Shown piece after piece: positions 50,287 through 58,672 of a stretch of 64,000 nt of DNA. The stretch is taken from NCBI RefSeq assembly GCF_001423745.1, contig NZ_LMPC01000029.1, forward strand, positions 1 through 64,000, read 5' to 3'. A program made the position numbers and the translations under genes. The notes below the pieces were generated by a model. It ran no database searches. It was not told where the DNA came from and saw nothing but the letters and a program-made list of their open reading frames with translations. Each line of letters begins with the position of its first letter. Positions within the stretch are counted from its first letter, which is position 1. This stretch comes from Arthrobacter sp. Leaf337 (GTDB taxonomy: Bacteria; Actinomycetota; Actinomycetes; Actinomycetales; Micrococcaceae).

Positions 50287-52440
50287 TTAGCCGGACGGCT
50301 TGAGCGCGTTCCGGACCACTCCCACCAAAGAATTGAAGCGGCCGTTTTCCGGCAGATCGTCGATGAGCACAGGACCGTCCGGCCCCGCAAGCGGGATGCG
50401 CCAGTTAGGGTGTTCCGCGTCCGTTCCCGGCTGGTTCTGCGTACGGGTTTCCCCGACGGCGTCCACAAGGGCGACACCCAGCAGGGCAGACGGCGTCAGG
50501 GCGGTGAAGGCGTACAGCGCCTCGACGGTGCGCTGAGCGTCGGCCGACGAATCAGGAAGCAGCCCGCGTTCGCGGACAAGGGCCAGCACGGACTCCTGTT
50601 CGGCCGCTGCCTCTGCCCGCTCCTCTTCGACCGGCCGCAGGAGCAGGCCCAATGATTCGCGGAGTGTCACGTGCTCACCCGCAAGGTAACCCGCCGTCGG
50701 TGGCAGATCGTGGGTGTTGACGCTGGTCAGGCACTGTTGACGGTATTCCTCCGGGGACAGCGGACCTGATTCATTGTGTTCGAACCATAGGATGGACGTG
50801 CCCAGGATCCCCCGCTCTGTCAGGTAATCCCGTACCCACGGCTCGAACACGCCAAGGTCCTCCCCGACAACGGTCGCGCCGGCCCGCTGGGCTTCAAGGG
50901 CCAGGATCCCGATGAGGGCTTCATGGTCGTAGTACACATACGTGCCCTCGTCCGGACCGGCTCCTTCCGGGATCCACCAGAGGCGGAAGAGTCCAAGGAT
51001 GTGGTCCACGCGGATGCCGCCTGCATGGCGGAGTACCGTCCGCAGCATGTCGCGGTACGGCTTGTATCCTGCGGCCGCGAGCCGTCCGGGGTGCCACGGC
51101 GGCTGGGTCCAGTTCTGTCCCTGCTGGTTGAAGACGTCTGGCGGGGCACCGACAGTCACGCCTTGGGCGAGCACGCCGCGAAGCGTCCACGCGTCTGCTC
51201 CGTTTGTCTTGACGCCCACGGCCAGGTCATGGACGATGCCGATGGCCATCCCGCAGTGTTTGGCCGTCCGCTGGGCGGTAGCCAGCTGCTCATCGCAGAT
51301 CCACTGCATCCAGCGGTAGAACTCCAGCCGGTCCGCCTGCTCAAGACGCACGTTGTCGCAGTACGGGGTGTCCGGTGACAGTGCCTCGCCGGACCACTCG
51401 GGCGCCGTCGGCGGCAGTCGCTCCGCGAGCGTGCACCACAGTGCGAAGTCATCCAGGCCCTTGCCTTCCGCTGCGCAGAAGTTTTCAAACATGCGGACAC
51501 GGCCGGGACTGCGGCGGACCTTGAAAATGAGCTCAAGTGCCTCGAGTTTGGCCTGGTAGCTGGCGTTTCTTTCCAGCAGGCCGTCCGCCGTATTGGCGGT
51601 GTGGAGCAATGCCGCGTTCTTCTCGATGCCTGCCCTGGCTTCAGGGTTCAGGTATCCGTACTCCGGCACGTCCTCAACGCGGATATAGAGCGGGTTGAAG
51701 AAACGGCGGGTGGTGGGCAGATACGGCGAATCCTCGATGGGAGGTCGGGGTTCCCCCGCATGCAGGGGATTCACCAGGACGAAACCCGCGCCGTCCTTTC
51801 CTGCAATCGCAGCAAGGTCCACAAGGTCGGAGAAATCGCCGATGCCCCATGAACGGGAAGACCGGACCGAATACAGCTGGGCTGTCAGCCCCCACTGCCG
51901 GTCGGACGCCAGACGCCGGGTGGTCTCCAGCCGCTCGGGCGTAATGACCAGGGCACATTCCGCGAGTTCTCCGCCAGCGTCGGCATGCAGGGTGTGCCAG
52001 CCCAGGGGCAGATCGCCGGAAATGGCAAAGGAGGCCCGGCCGGTGAGCGTGCCGTCCACTTCACGAGGCTCCTCCCAGTTGTCCCGCTGCTCGGCGTCCA
52101 CTCGGTTCCCATCCTCGGTTACCGCCCACACACTGACGGGTGTTCCGTGCGGGACGTGGACGGCAACGTGGATTTCGCGGCCTTCCCTCGAAACGACCGA
52201 CGGCGGGAGGAGGCGATGCCACGGCGCCTGTTCCGCATCGCGCAGGGCGCCATGGAGGTCATCAACTGTCCCGGTTCGGTCCCCCAGTGCAGCCAGCACG
52301 CCGTGCAGCGTCCCGGCCGCGACGGGATGTTCCCTGCCATCCCAGCCGCGGAAGGAGGTGCTCACGCCGCGGGCTGCCGCCAGTTTGCGAAGCAGTTCAT
52401 CGGCCATCCCTGTGGTTTCTTGTCCCGTTCCATGCGCCAT
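50287..52440 (-). CDS. malQ: 4-alpha-glucanotransferase MalQ
   Basis: A GH77 enzyme of about 717 residues from the ATG at 52440; an ATG at 52407 is equally usable. The N-terminal region (residues 70-160) is the extension seen in actinobacterial MalQ. The catalytic barrel contains GFVLVNPLHAGEPRPPIEDSPYLP, HAGGIRVDHILGLFRLWW with the nucleophile Asp, VVGEDLGVFEPWV with the acid/base Glu, and TSVNTHDLPP with the third carboxylate. It disproportionates maltodextrins in glycogen and maltose metabolism. Confidence 0.95.
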   Translation of the reverse strand: MAHGTGQETTGMADELLRKLAAARGVSTSFRGWDGREHPVAAGTLHGVLAALGDRTGTVDDLHGALRDAEQAPWHRLLPPSVVSREGREIHVAVHVPHGTPVSVWAVTEDGNRVDAEQRDNWEEPREVDGTLTGRASFAISGDLPLGWHTLHADAGGELAECALVITPERLETTRRLASDRQWGLTAQLYSVRSSRSWGIGDFSDLVDLAAIAGKDGAGFVLVNPLHAGEPRPPIEDSPYLPTTRRFFNPLYIRVEDVPEYGYLNPEARAGIEKNAALLHTANTADGLLERNASYQAKLEALELIFKVRRSPGRVRMFENFCAAEGKGLDDFALWCTLAERLPPTAPEWSGEALSPDTPYCDNVRLEQADRLEFYRWMQWICDEQLATAQRTAKHCGMAIGIVHDLAVGVKTNGADAWTLRGVLAQGVTVGAPPDVFNQQGQNWTQPPWHPGRLAAAGYKPYRDMLRTVLRHAGGIRVDHILGLFRLWWIPEGAGPDEGTYVYYDHEALIGILALEAQRAGATVVGEDLGVFEPWVRDYLTERGILGTSILWFEHNESGPLSPEEYRQQCLTSVNTHDLPPTAGYLAGEHVTLRESLGLLLRPVEEERAEAAAEQESVLALVRERGLLPDSSADAQRTVEALYAFTALTPSALLGVALVDAVGETRTQNQPGTDAEHPNWRIPLAGPDGPVLIDDLPENGRFNSLVGVVRNALKPSG

Positions 52441-52516
52441 GGCCCTTACTCTATTGGGTCGCCGGGCTTCGGCAAGGACACCAGCGCCACCTATTTTCGT
52501 GCTGCTGCGCCCTGTG

Positions 52517-53035
52517 CTAGTGATGCGCGCTGCCCCGGTGGTGCGCGTGCTCTTCGCCCACCAGCTCGTGCAGCCCTGAGACGGCTTCGGCCAGGGACAG
52601 TTCGGGCGATGACACCACAAATGGCATCAGGAGCCTGTTCTCTTTATCCAGGTGCAGGGCAAAGATGCGTTGAATGGAGCCGGCTGCTACGGCGGCGGCG
52701 ACGCCCCGCGCGCCACGGAACTCTTCGACGAGTGCCACGACCACCTGGTGTTCTGCCAGCATGCCTTCAACCAGCAGCCTCGCTTCCGCTGATTTCCGGG
52801 GACCACCGTAGAGCGGGCCTTCTTCGGCGAGGGCATGGGGCACCAACTCGTTTTCCAACCATTCCAGCAATATCTCGTGCGCATCATGCTCGCCCCCGGC
52901 ATCGCGTTTCTCCACCGAACTCGTCAAAGCGGCAACGAGCGCCGTGAGGCGTTTCAACATGCTCGCGTGGTGCCTTTCCACGGCCTCCAGGGCTTCGTTC
53001 TCCGAAGCAGGGTCCTTCTCTGACGGATGGTTCAT
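52517..53035 (-). CDS. Hemerythrin-like domain protein
   Basis: A 172-residue helical protein with the hemerythrin HHE pattern: EAVERHHASMLKRLTALV, WLENELVPHALAEE, GMLAEHQVVVALVEEF, IFALHLDKENRLLMPFV. The C-terminus is rich in His (EEHAHHRGSAHH), which may bind metals. Such proteins carry a di-iron centre that senses O2, NO or iron. It is 76 bp upstream of malQ on the same strand and otherwise alone. Confidence 0.88.
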   Translation of the reverse strand: MNHPSEKDPASENEALEAVERHHASMLKRLTALVAALTSSVEKRDAGGEHDAHEILLEWLENELVPHALAEEGPLYGGPRKSAEARLLVEGMLAEHQVVVALVEEFRGARGVAAAVAAGSIQRIFALHLDKENRLLMPFVVSSPELSLAEAVSGLHELVGEEHAHHRGSAHH

Positions 53036-53210
53036 CGTCCCTCCCGATCTCGTGCGCGCCTGCCGTCCGGCGGGCGGCCCCTCACCGGGCGGGTACTGGC
53101 TTTACGCAATTTCACTCTACGTACGCGCGGCCCGTCGGTGAGGGGTCTTATGGCCCGAAAACCTTCTGCCCTTTAGACTCGGCCCCCGCGCCGGGCTAGC
53201 CTTGAATACT

Positions 53211-53576
53211 ATGGTTGACGTCGAGAGATTCCGGATCCTGCTTGAATCCGAGCGCGCCCGGAAAACGATATTGCTGCCGGCGCTCCGTGCCGACATCACC
53301 GCCGCGAACGCTGCTCGCCAGAACTCGAACGTCGATGACGAGCATGATCCCGAGGGCGCCACTATTGCCTTTGAGCTTTCCCAGGCTGCCGCGCTGATGC
53401 AGCAAAGCAGCGCCACCCTTGCGCAGGTTGAGGCGGCACTTGCCCGGATAGCGGGTGGCAGCTACGGCCACTGTGAAATCTGCGGCGTGGCGATTACCGA
53501 GGGCCGGCTCGAAGCCCGCCCTTGGACGCCCTATTGCATCGATCACGCCGGCGGAAAGTCAGGTCCGAGGCCATGA
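53211..53576 (+). CDS. DksA/TraR-type C4 zinc-finger protein
   Basis: The ATG at 53211 gives 121 residues. The N-terminal half is helical (ERFRILLESERARKTILLPALRADITAANA); the C-terminus has RIAGGSYGHCEICGVAITEGRLEARPWTPYCIDH, the zinc-finger of the DksA/TraR family. In E. coli DksA enters the RNA polymerase secondary channel. The protein lacks the DxxDxA tip, so it is probably not a true DksA. Its stop is overlapped by the next ATG (ATGA). Confidence 0.85.
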   Translation: MVDVERFRILLESERARKTILLPALRADITAANAARQNSNVDDEHDPEGATIAFELSQAAALMQQSSATLAQVEAALARIAGGSYGHCEICGVAITEGRLEARPWTPYCIDHAGGKSGPRP

Positions 53577-54322
53577 CGGATGTTGCCGGTTCATTGTGGG
53601 AGCGTATCGTTTCGGGATTCTCCCAGTCGCCCTTGCCTCAGGTGACGGCGACGGAACTGTTGATTGTGGTGGTGCTTGCTACGGTGTTGTCGCTCCCCCG
53701 GGCTTCGTGGCGGTACTTCGGGCTGCTGGCCACCGTCACCCATGAACTCGGGCATGCGTTCGCTGCCCTCATTACCGGGCAGCGCCTGGGCGGTATCAGG
53801 CTGAGCCTGGACCACTCCGGGACCACCACCACGTACAGCAGGGGACGCTTCCCCGCAGTCTGGTCCACGTTCTGGGGCTACCCCGTGCCCGGCGTGGTGG
53901 GAGCGGCCATGGTGTGGTCGGGTTTCAACGGCTGGGGACCGGCGGCGTTGTCCGTCGGCACGCTGATCCTGGCGGGTTCGTTCCTGTTTATCCGCAACGC
54001 CATGGGGCTGCTCATTACCTCTGCAGCAGTCGTGGGCAGCGCACTCCTGGTGCTCTTCGTCCCGCCGCAGTTCACCGGCCATGTGGTGATTGCACTGGGC
54101 CTCGCCCTGCTGGTGGCCGCCGTCCGCGACCTGGCCAAGCTGTCAAACGTGCACCTGCGGCGCCGGGACAGGCTGCCCACATCCGACGCGCATCTCCTTT
54201 ACAGGGCCACGTCGGTTCCTGCCGCCGTCTGGATCCTGCTCTTCGCCGCGGTGGTTGCCGGTTCGTGGTGGGTGGCCTGGCAGCCCATGGCCCGGGTGTT
54301 TGCAACGCTGCTGAGCCAATAG
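53573..54322 (+). CDS. M50 family membrane metallopeptidase
   Basis: The ATG at 53573 gives a 249-residue polytopic membrane protein, translationally coupled to the zinc-finger gene. The zinc site HELGH lies in LLATVTHELGHAFAALITGQRLG, near residue 60; six or so membrane segments follow (AALSVGTLILAGSFLFI, ALLVLFVPPQFTGHVVIALGLALLVAAV). This is the M50B-like type without a PDZ domain. The substrate and relation to the zinc-finger protein are unknown. Confidence 0.86.
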   Translation: MTDVAGSLWERIVSGFSQSPLPQVTATELLIVVVLATVLSLPRASWRYFGLLATVTHELGHAFAALITGQRLGGIRLSLDHSGTTTTYSRGRFPAVWSTFWGYPVPGVVGAAMVWSGFNGWGPAALSVGTLILAGSFLFIRNAMGLLITSAAVVGSALLVLFVPPQFTGHVVIALGLALLVAAVRDLAKLSNVHLRRRDRLPTSDAHLLYRATSVPAAVWILLFAAVVAGSWWVAWQPMARVFATLLSQ

Positions 54323-54331
54323 GGTGGAAAC

Positions 54332-55414
54332 ATGACTTCAGTTTTCCGCGCCGCGGCTGATCACTCTTCCGACCCCGGATTCAGCACCAAGGGCTCATAC
54401 GTCACCGGCGGTGAAGAATTTTCCCGGGACACCAACTACATCGAGGACCGGATCACCCGGGACGGCGCGCCGGGACGGAACGGGGAGCCGGGGTGGCCGG
54501 TGGAAGCGGGACGGTACCGCCTGATCGCAGCCCGTGCCTGCCCCTGGGCGAACAGGACAGTTATCGTCCGCAGGCTGCTGGGACTGGAGGATGCCATCTC
54601 CCTGGGGCAGCCCGGCCCTACGCATGACGCGCGGTCCTGGTCCTTTGACCTGGACCGGGGCGGCGTTGATCTTGTCCTCGGAATTGAGCGGATCCAGGAC
54701 GCGTATTTCAAGAGATTCCCGGGGTACCCCCGCGGAATCACCGTGCCGGCCATCGTGGACGTACGCTCAGGCGGCGTGGTCACCAATAATTTCCCGCAGA
54801 TAACGCTCGACTTCTCCACTGAGTGGGCCGCGTTCCATCGGCCCGGGGCCCCGGAACTCTACCCTGCCCATCTCAGGACCGAGATCGACGAGGTTAACAA
54901 GAGGGTGTTTACCGAGGTAAACAACGGCGTCTACCGCTGCGGTTTTGCCGGTTCGCAGGACGCCTACGACGCCGCGTACACACGCCTGTGGACCGCCCTG
55001 GACTGGCTGGAGGAACGCCTCGCCGGCCAGCGGTACCTGGTGGGCGACACCATCACCGAAGCGGACGTGCGGCTGTTCACCACGCTGGTCCGTTTCGACG
55101 CCGTCTACCACGGCCACTTCAAGTGCAACCGGCAAAAGCTTAGCGAGATGCCGGCGCTGTGGGCCTACGCCCGGGATCTTTTCCAGACCCCAGGATTTGG
55201 CGACACCATCGATTTCGTGCAGATCAAGCAGCACTACTACATCGTCCACGAGGACATCAACCCCACCGGAATCGTCCCGCAGGGGCCTGACCTGGCCGGA
55301 TGGCTGACAGGCCACGGCCGCGAGGCCCTGGGCGGCCGCCCCTTCGGAGCGGGCACCGCTCCCGGTCCCGTCCGCAGCGGCGAGGAAGTTGCCGCGGGAC
55401 ACGGCGCACGCTGA
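54332..55414 (+). CDS. Xi-class glutathionyl-hydroquinone-reductase-type enzyme
   Basis: A 360-residue protein of the ECM4/YqjG (Xi-class GST) family: the thioredoxin-like half carries the catalytic Cys in AARACPWANRTVIVRRLLGLED, followed by the helical half with VYRCGFAGSQDAYDAAYTRLWTALDWLEERL and RYLVGDTITEADVRLFTTLVRFDAVYHGHFKC. Family members reductively remove a thiol from hydroquinones. The organism makes mycothiol and is not expected to use glutathione, so the true cofactor is probably mycothiol, an inference. Confidence 0.9.
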   Translation: MTSVFRAAADHSSDPGFSTKGSYVTGGEEFSRDTNYIEDRITRDGAPGRNGEPGWPVEAGRYRLIAARACPWANRTVIVRRLLGLEDAISLGQPGPTHDARSWSFDLDRGGVDLVLGIERIQDAYFKRFPGYPRGITVPAIVDVRSGGVVTNNFPQITLDFSTEWAAFHRPGAPELYPAHLRTEIDEVNKRVFTEVNNGVYRCGFAGSQDAYDAAYTRLWTALDWLEERLAGQRYLVGDTITEADVRLFTTLVRFDAVYHGHFKCNRQKLSEMPALWAYARDLFQTPGFGDTIDFVQIKQHYYIVHEDINPTGIVPQGPDLAGWLTGHGREALGGRPFGAGTAPGPVRSGEEVAAGHGAR

Positions 55415-55450
55415 TCGGGAGTGATCCTGGCGCGCCGCTAGTGTTGTCCC

Positions 55451-56590
55451 ATGCAACTTTCGTCAGGCTTTGCCGTGCCCGAATACCAAGCCGTCCGGAG
55501 CCTGTTCGATTCATTCCTCCGGGATGACCCGCAGTACAGCGCCCAGCTTGCCGCCTACCGTTCAGGCACGAAAGTGCTGGAGGTCAGCGGCGGGCCCCGC
55601 CTGGCAGCGGACTCGATCACGGGCACCTACTCCTGCTCGAAGGGTGCCGCCGCGTTTGTCATCGCCCTCCTGGTCCAGGACGGACTGCTGGACCTTGACC
55701 GTACAGTGGCGCACTACTGGCCCGAATTCGCTGCCCACGGAAAAGACACGATCACAGTCCGCGAGGCGCTCTCGCACCGGGCCGGGCTGCTTGGGGTGGA
55801 AGGAGGATTCGCGCTGAGTGAATTCACGACGGCGGACGCGGCCGGGAAGCTGGCTGCGGCGCCTCCGCTGTGGCGGCCGGGCGCCACGTTCGGATACCAC
55901 GCCCTGACCATAGGCATCATCATGGAGGAACTCTGTCGGCGGCTCTCCGGCAGTACCCTCCAGGAGCTGTACGCGTCACGCATCCGGCTGCCGTACGGCA
56001 TCGACTTTTTCCTGGGGCTCCCGGCGGAGCAGGAGCCCCGTTACCGGGACGTGCTGTACACCGTCGACCCCAGCCAGCCTTGGCTGGACCCGCTGGGACT
56101 TGAAGGCCTCAACGGCAATGCCGCAGTCAGCACAGTGATGGAACTCCCCAACCAGCGAGTCATTCGCGAACACGGCATGAGCAGCGCCGGAGGCGTGGGA
56201 TCGGCAGAGGGTCTGGCCCGGCTCTATGCTGCCGCCACCACTGGCCTAGAGGGCCGTCCGGCCTTCCTGTCACCGGAAACCATCCGGATCATGTCCGAAG
56301 AACAGGTATGGGGGCTGGACCGCGCGTCCGGGCTGGACAACGCCTTTGCTGTTGTCTTTATGAAGCCGCACCCCAGCCGCAACTTCGGCAGCCACCGGGC
56401 GTTCGGCCACGAAGGTGCCAGTGGCGCCCTGGGTTTTGCGGATCCTGCCTACGACCTCGCCTTCGGCTACGTGCCCGGAACGCAGGAGGAAGGCAGAACC
56501 CCGGGCCGCGCACACCGGCTGGCCCACGCGGTCCGGCAGGCGGCTGCCTCCGTCGGAGGGGCCACGGCGCCAGCTCTTACCCGTGAGTAG
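55451..56590 (+). CDS. Beta-lactamase-family serine hydrolase (esterase type)
   Basis: A 379-residue soluble protein of the class C beta-lactamase/EstB fold: the SxxK nucleophile is in GTYSCSKGAAAFVIALLVQDGLLD near residue 60, with the VREALSHRAGLLGVEGG loop and an RAFGHEGASGALGFADP segment in the C-terminal region (GHxGx motif). It has no signal peptide, so it is likely cytosolic and an esterase or peptidase rather than an antibiotic resistance enzyme. It follows the hydroquinone reductase by 36 bp. Confidence 0.9.
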   Translation: MQLSSGFAVPEYQAVRSLFDSFLRDDPQYSAQLAAYRSGTKVLEVSGGPRLAADSITGTYSCSKGAAAFVIALLVQDGLLDLDRTVAHYWPEFAAHGKDTITVREALSHRAGLLGVEGGFALSEFTTADAAGKLAAAPPLWRPGATFGYHALTIGIIMEELCRRLSGSTLQELYASRIRLPYGIDFFLGLPAEQEPRYRDVLYTVDPSQPWLDPLGLEGLNGNAAVSTVMELPNQRVIREHGMSSAGGVGSAEGLARLYAAATTGLEGRPAFLSPETIRIMSEEQVWGLDRASGLDNAFAVVFMKPHPSRNFGSHRAFGHEGASGALGFADPAYDLAFGYVPGTQEEGRTPGRAHRLAHAVRQAAASVGGATAPALTRE

Positions 56591-56637
56591 GTTTATCCAC
56601 TTGTAGCAGCTTCAGGACAGCCCTATGGTGAGGCCCA

Positions 56638-57759
56638 ATGGCTAACTCAAAACAGCAGGAAGAGGCCCTCCCCTCGCGGGCCGGCAAGATATGGCAGTCC
56701 GTTACGGACAGCATTGCGGTGGCACTGTCAGGCCCACGGCTGAAACTCGCAGCCAAGGCAGGGCTGGCCGCCGGGCTTTCCTTCCTCATTGCGCCCCTGA
56801 TGCCCGGCGCCGCGGCCCAGTACCCTTACTATGCCCCGCTCGGCGCACTGGTCGCCATGTACGAGAACGTGTCGGGTTCCATGAAGCAGGGCGTCCAGAC
56901 GCTGGTGGGCCTTGGGCTTGGCATCGGCCTGGCCTTCCTGCTGATCAGTGTCAGCAAACCCTCGCCTGTCACCGTGGCCATCTTTATGGGACTCGGCGTC
57001 CTGTTGGCCGGGCTGCCGCGCCTGGGGGCCGGCCGCGACTGGATCCCGACGGCGGCCCTGCTGGTGCTGCTGGTAGGCGGAAACAACCCTGACGATTTCT
57101 CCTTCGGCTACCTTGTTCAGATGGGCGTCGGAGTCGCCGTCGGTATCGCCGTCAACATGCTGGTTTTCCCGCCCCTGCATTTCAAGGCTGCCGCGCTCAG
57201 CCTCGCCGAGCTCCGGTGGGCGCTCGCCAAGCAGCTCTCGGACATGGGCGAGGCCCTGAGGGAAACATGGCCGCCCGAGCATGAAGACTGGGCGGTGCGG
57301 TCGGAGGAGCTCGCCCAGTCGGCCCGGGCTGTTCGGGCCGCCGTCCAAAAGGCGGATGCAAGCCGGCAGGCCAATCCGCGGCGCCGGCTCCATCCACATG
57401 ACCTGGACCGGGACTACAACAACGTCAGGGGCCTGGAGAGCGTTACCTTCCACATCCAGGACATGACCGAGGTGCTGGCGGACGTCATTTGGGACAAGGA
57501 CGTGCCCTTCGTCATCCCACTGCCCTACAGCGAGCCGCTGGCTGATGCACTGGCCGCAGTCAGCGAGGTCCTCAGGTCCATGGAAGACGAGCACCCGCAA
57601 AAGCAAAACGAGCTGATTGAGTCAGCCAAAACCGCCGTGGACGCACTGGCAGAGCGGATGGCATCCGACGATGTCAATCCGGATGCCCCCAGCGCTGCCG
57701 AATCCATCGTGCTGAATCTCCACCGGATCCTCCGGGTGGTCTCGGCCGGGCAGTCCTGA
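56638..57759 (+). CDS. FUSC/aromatic acid exporter-family membrane protein
   Basis: A 373-residue protein with an N-terminal half of about six membrane segments (LAAKAGLAAGLSFLIAPLM, LVGLGLGIGLAFLLISV, PVTVAIFMGLGVLLAGLP, WIPTAALLVLLVGG, LVQMGVGVAVGIAVNMLVF) and a helical cytosolic half (EELAQSARAVRAAVQKAD, LADVIWDK). This is the FUSC/ArAE-like architecture, proposed to export aromatic carboxylic acids. The gene is convergent with the htdX-like gene, stop to stop. Confidence 0.85.
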   Translation: MANSKQQEEALPSRAGKIWQSVTDSIAVALSGPRLKLAAKAGLAAGLSFLIAPLMPGAAAQYPYYAPLGALVAMYENVSGSMKQGVQTLVGLGLGIGLAFLLISVSKPSPVTVAIFMGLGVLLAGLPRLGAGRDWIPTAALLVLLVGGNNPDDFSFGYLVQMGVGVAVGIAVNMLVFPPLHFKAAALSLAELRWALAKQLSDMGEALRETWPPEHEDWAVRSEELAQSARAVRAAVQKADASRQANPRRRLHPHDLDRDYNNVRGLESVTFHIQDMTEVLADVIWDKDVPFVIPLPYSEPLADALAAVSEVLRSMEDEHPQKQNELIESAKTAVDALAERMASDDVNPDAPSAAESIVLNLHRILRVVSAGQS

Positions 57760-57760
57760 G

Positions 57761-58672
57761 CTACAGCAAACTTACGCTGCCTGTGAAGTGCCGGCGGCCG
57801 GACCGCGGATTCCATGCGGAGTAGTCGGAGCACAGCCAGGCCCCGGCAGGGGTATGGACCGAACTGATGTCCAGCGCGACCCGTGCCGGCAGGAACACCG
57901 GCGCTTCAAACGCAACATCCCAGCGGAAGGAATCCCCCTTCACGGCGCCGACGTCGGCGAGTGCCCGCGAGGCCAGGTACATGCCGTGCGCTATGGAACG
58001 GCGCAAACCCAGGGCTTTGGCCGAGAGCACGCTCAGGTGGATGGGGTTGAAGTCGCCGGACACGGCCGCATAGGCCCTTCCCGTGTCAACGCCCAACTGC
58101 CACAGCGCCGTGGGATCCGGCGCAGAAAACGACGCAGGTGCAGCCGGCGCCGAGGGCTTGTCGATCCCGGGGAGGAAGACGCCCTTGGCGAGGTAGGTGG
58201 ACGTTCCCTTCCAGAGGACCGCGGATTCCCCTGCGCGCCGAACCTCCGCGACGATGTCAACCTGCGTGCCGGCACGGTGACCGCCCAGGTTCTCGGCCCA
58301 GGACGTGATGTCCAGGGCCTCCGTGAACAGGATGGCTCCGTGCTGCTCCACTTTGTTGCTCAGGTGCACCATTCCTAGTAGCGGCAGCGGAAAATCGTCA
58401 CGGTTCATTACGCTCATGGACACCGGAAACGCCAGGGCGTGAATGAATCCGGCAGGCAAAACGTCGCTTGCCGTCTCGCCCACCAGATGCTGGTAGGCGG
58501 TAAGATTTGCCACCTGGGCCCGCACTCCCCTGACTTCATGCCCGCAGGGTGGAAGCGTGATCCCCGCGTCAGTACCCAGCACCCGGCGCCGTGCTGCGGT
58601 GGCCGCGGCATTCACATAGAGCTTGGATAACGACGGCATGTCCCCGAGGATCACGGGCTGGGCACCGGTCAT
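57761..58672 (-). CDS. htdX: MaoC-like (R)-3-hydroxyacyl dehydratase, HtdX-type
   Basis: The ATG at 58672, overlapping the fabG4 stop (ATGA), gives 303 residues. The C-terminal hotdog has the hydratase-2 motif GDFNPIHLSVLSAKALGLRRSIAHGMYLASRAL, with catalytic Asp and His; an N-terminal hotdog-like half precedes it. In M. tuberculosis Rv0241c (HtdX) is followed by the same FabG4-FadA2 set. It dehydrates 3-hydroxyacyl thioesters in fatty-acid synthesis or degradation. Confidence 0.92.
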   Translation of the reverse strand: MTGAQPVILGDMPSLSKLYVNAAATAARRRVLGTDAGITLPPCGHEVRGVRAQVANLTAYQHLVGETASDVLPAGFIHALAFPVSMSVMNRDDFPLPLLGMVHLSNKVEQHGAILFTEALDITSWAENLGGHRAGTQVDIVAEVRRAGESAVLWKGTSTYLAKGVFLPGIDKPSAPAAPASFSAPDPTALWQLGVDTGRAYAAVSGDFNPIHLSVLSAKALGLRRSIAHGMYLASRALADVGAVKGDSFRWDVAFEAPVFLPARVALDISSVHTPAGAWLCSDYSAWNPRSGRRHFTGSVSLL

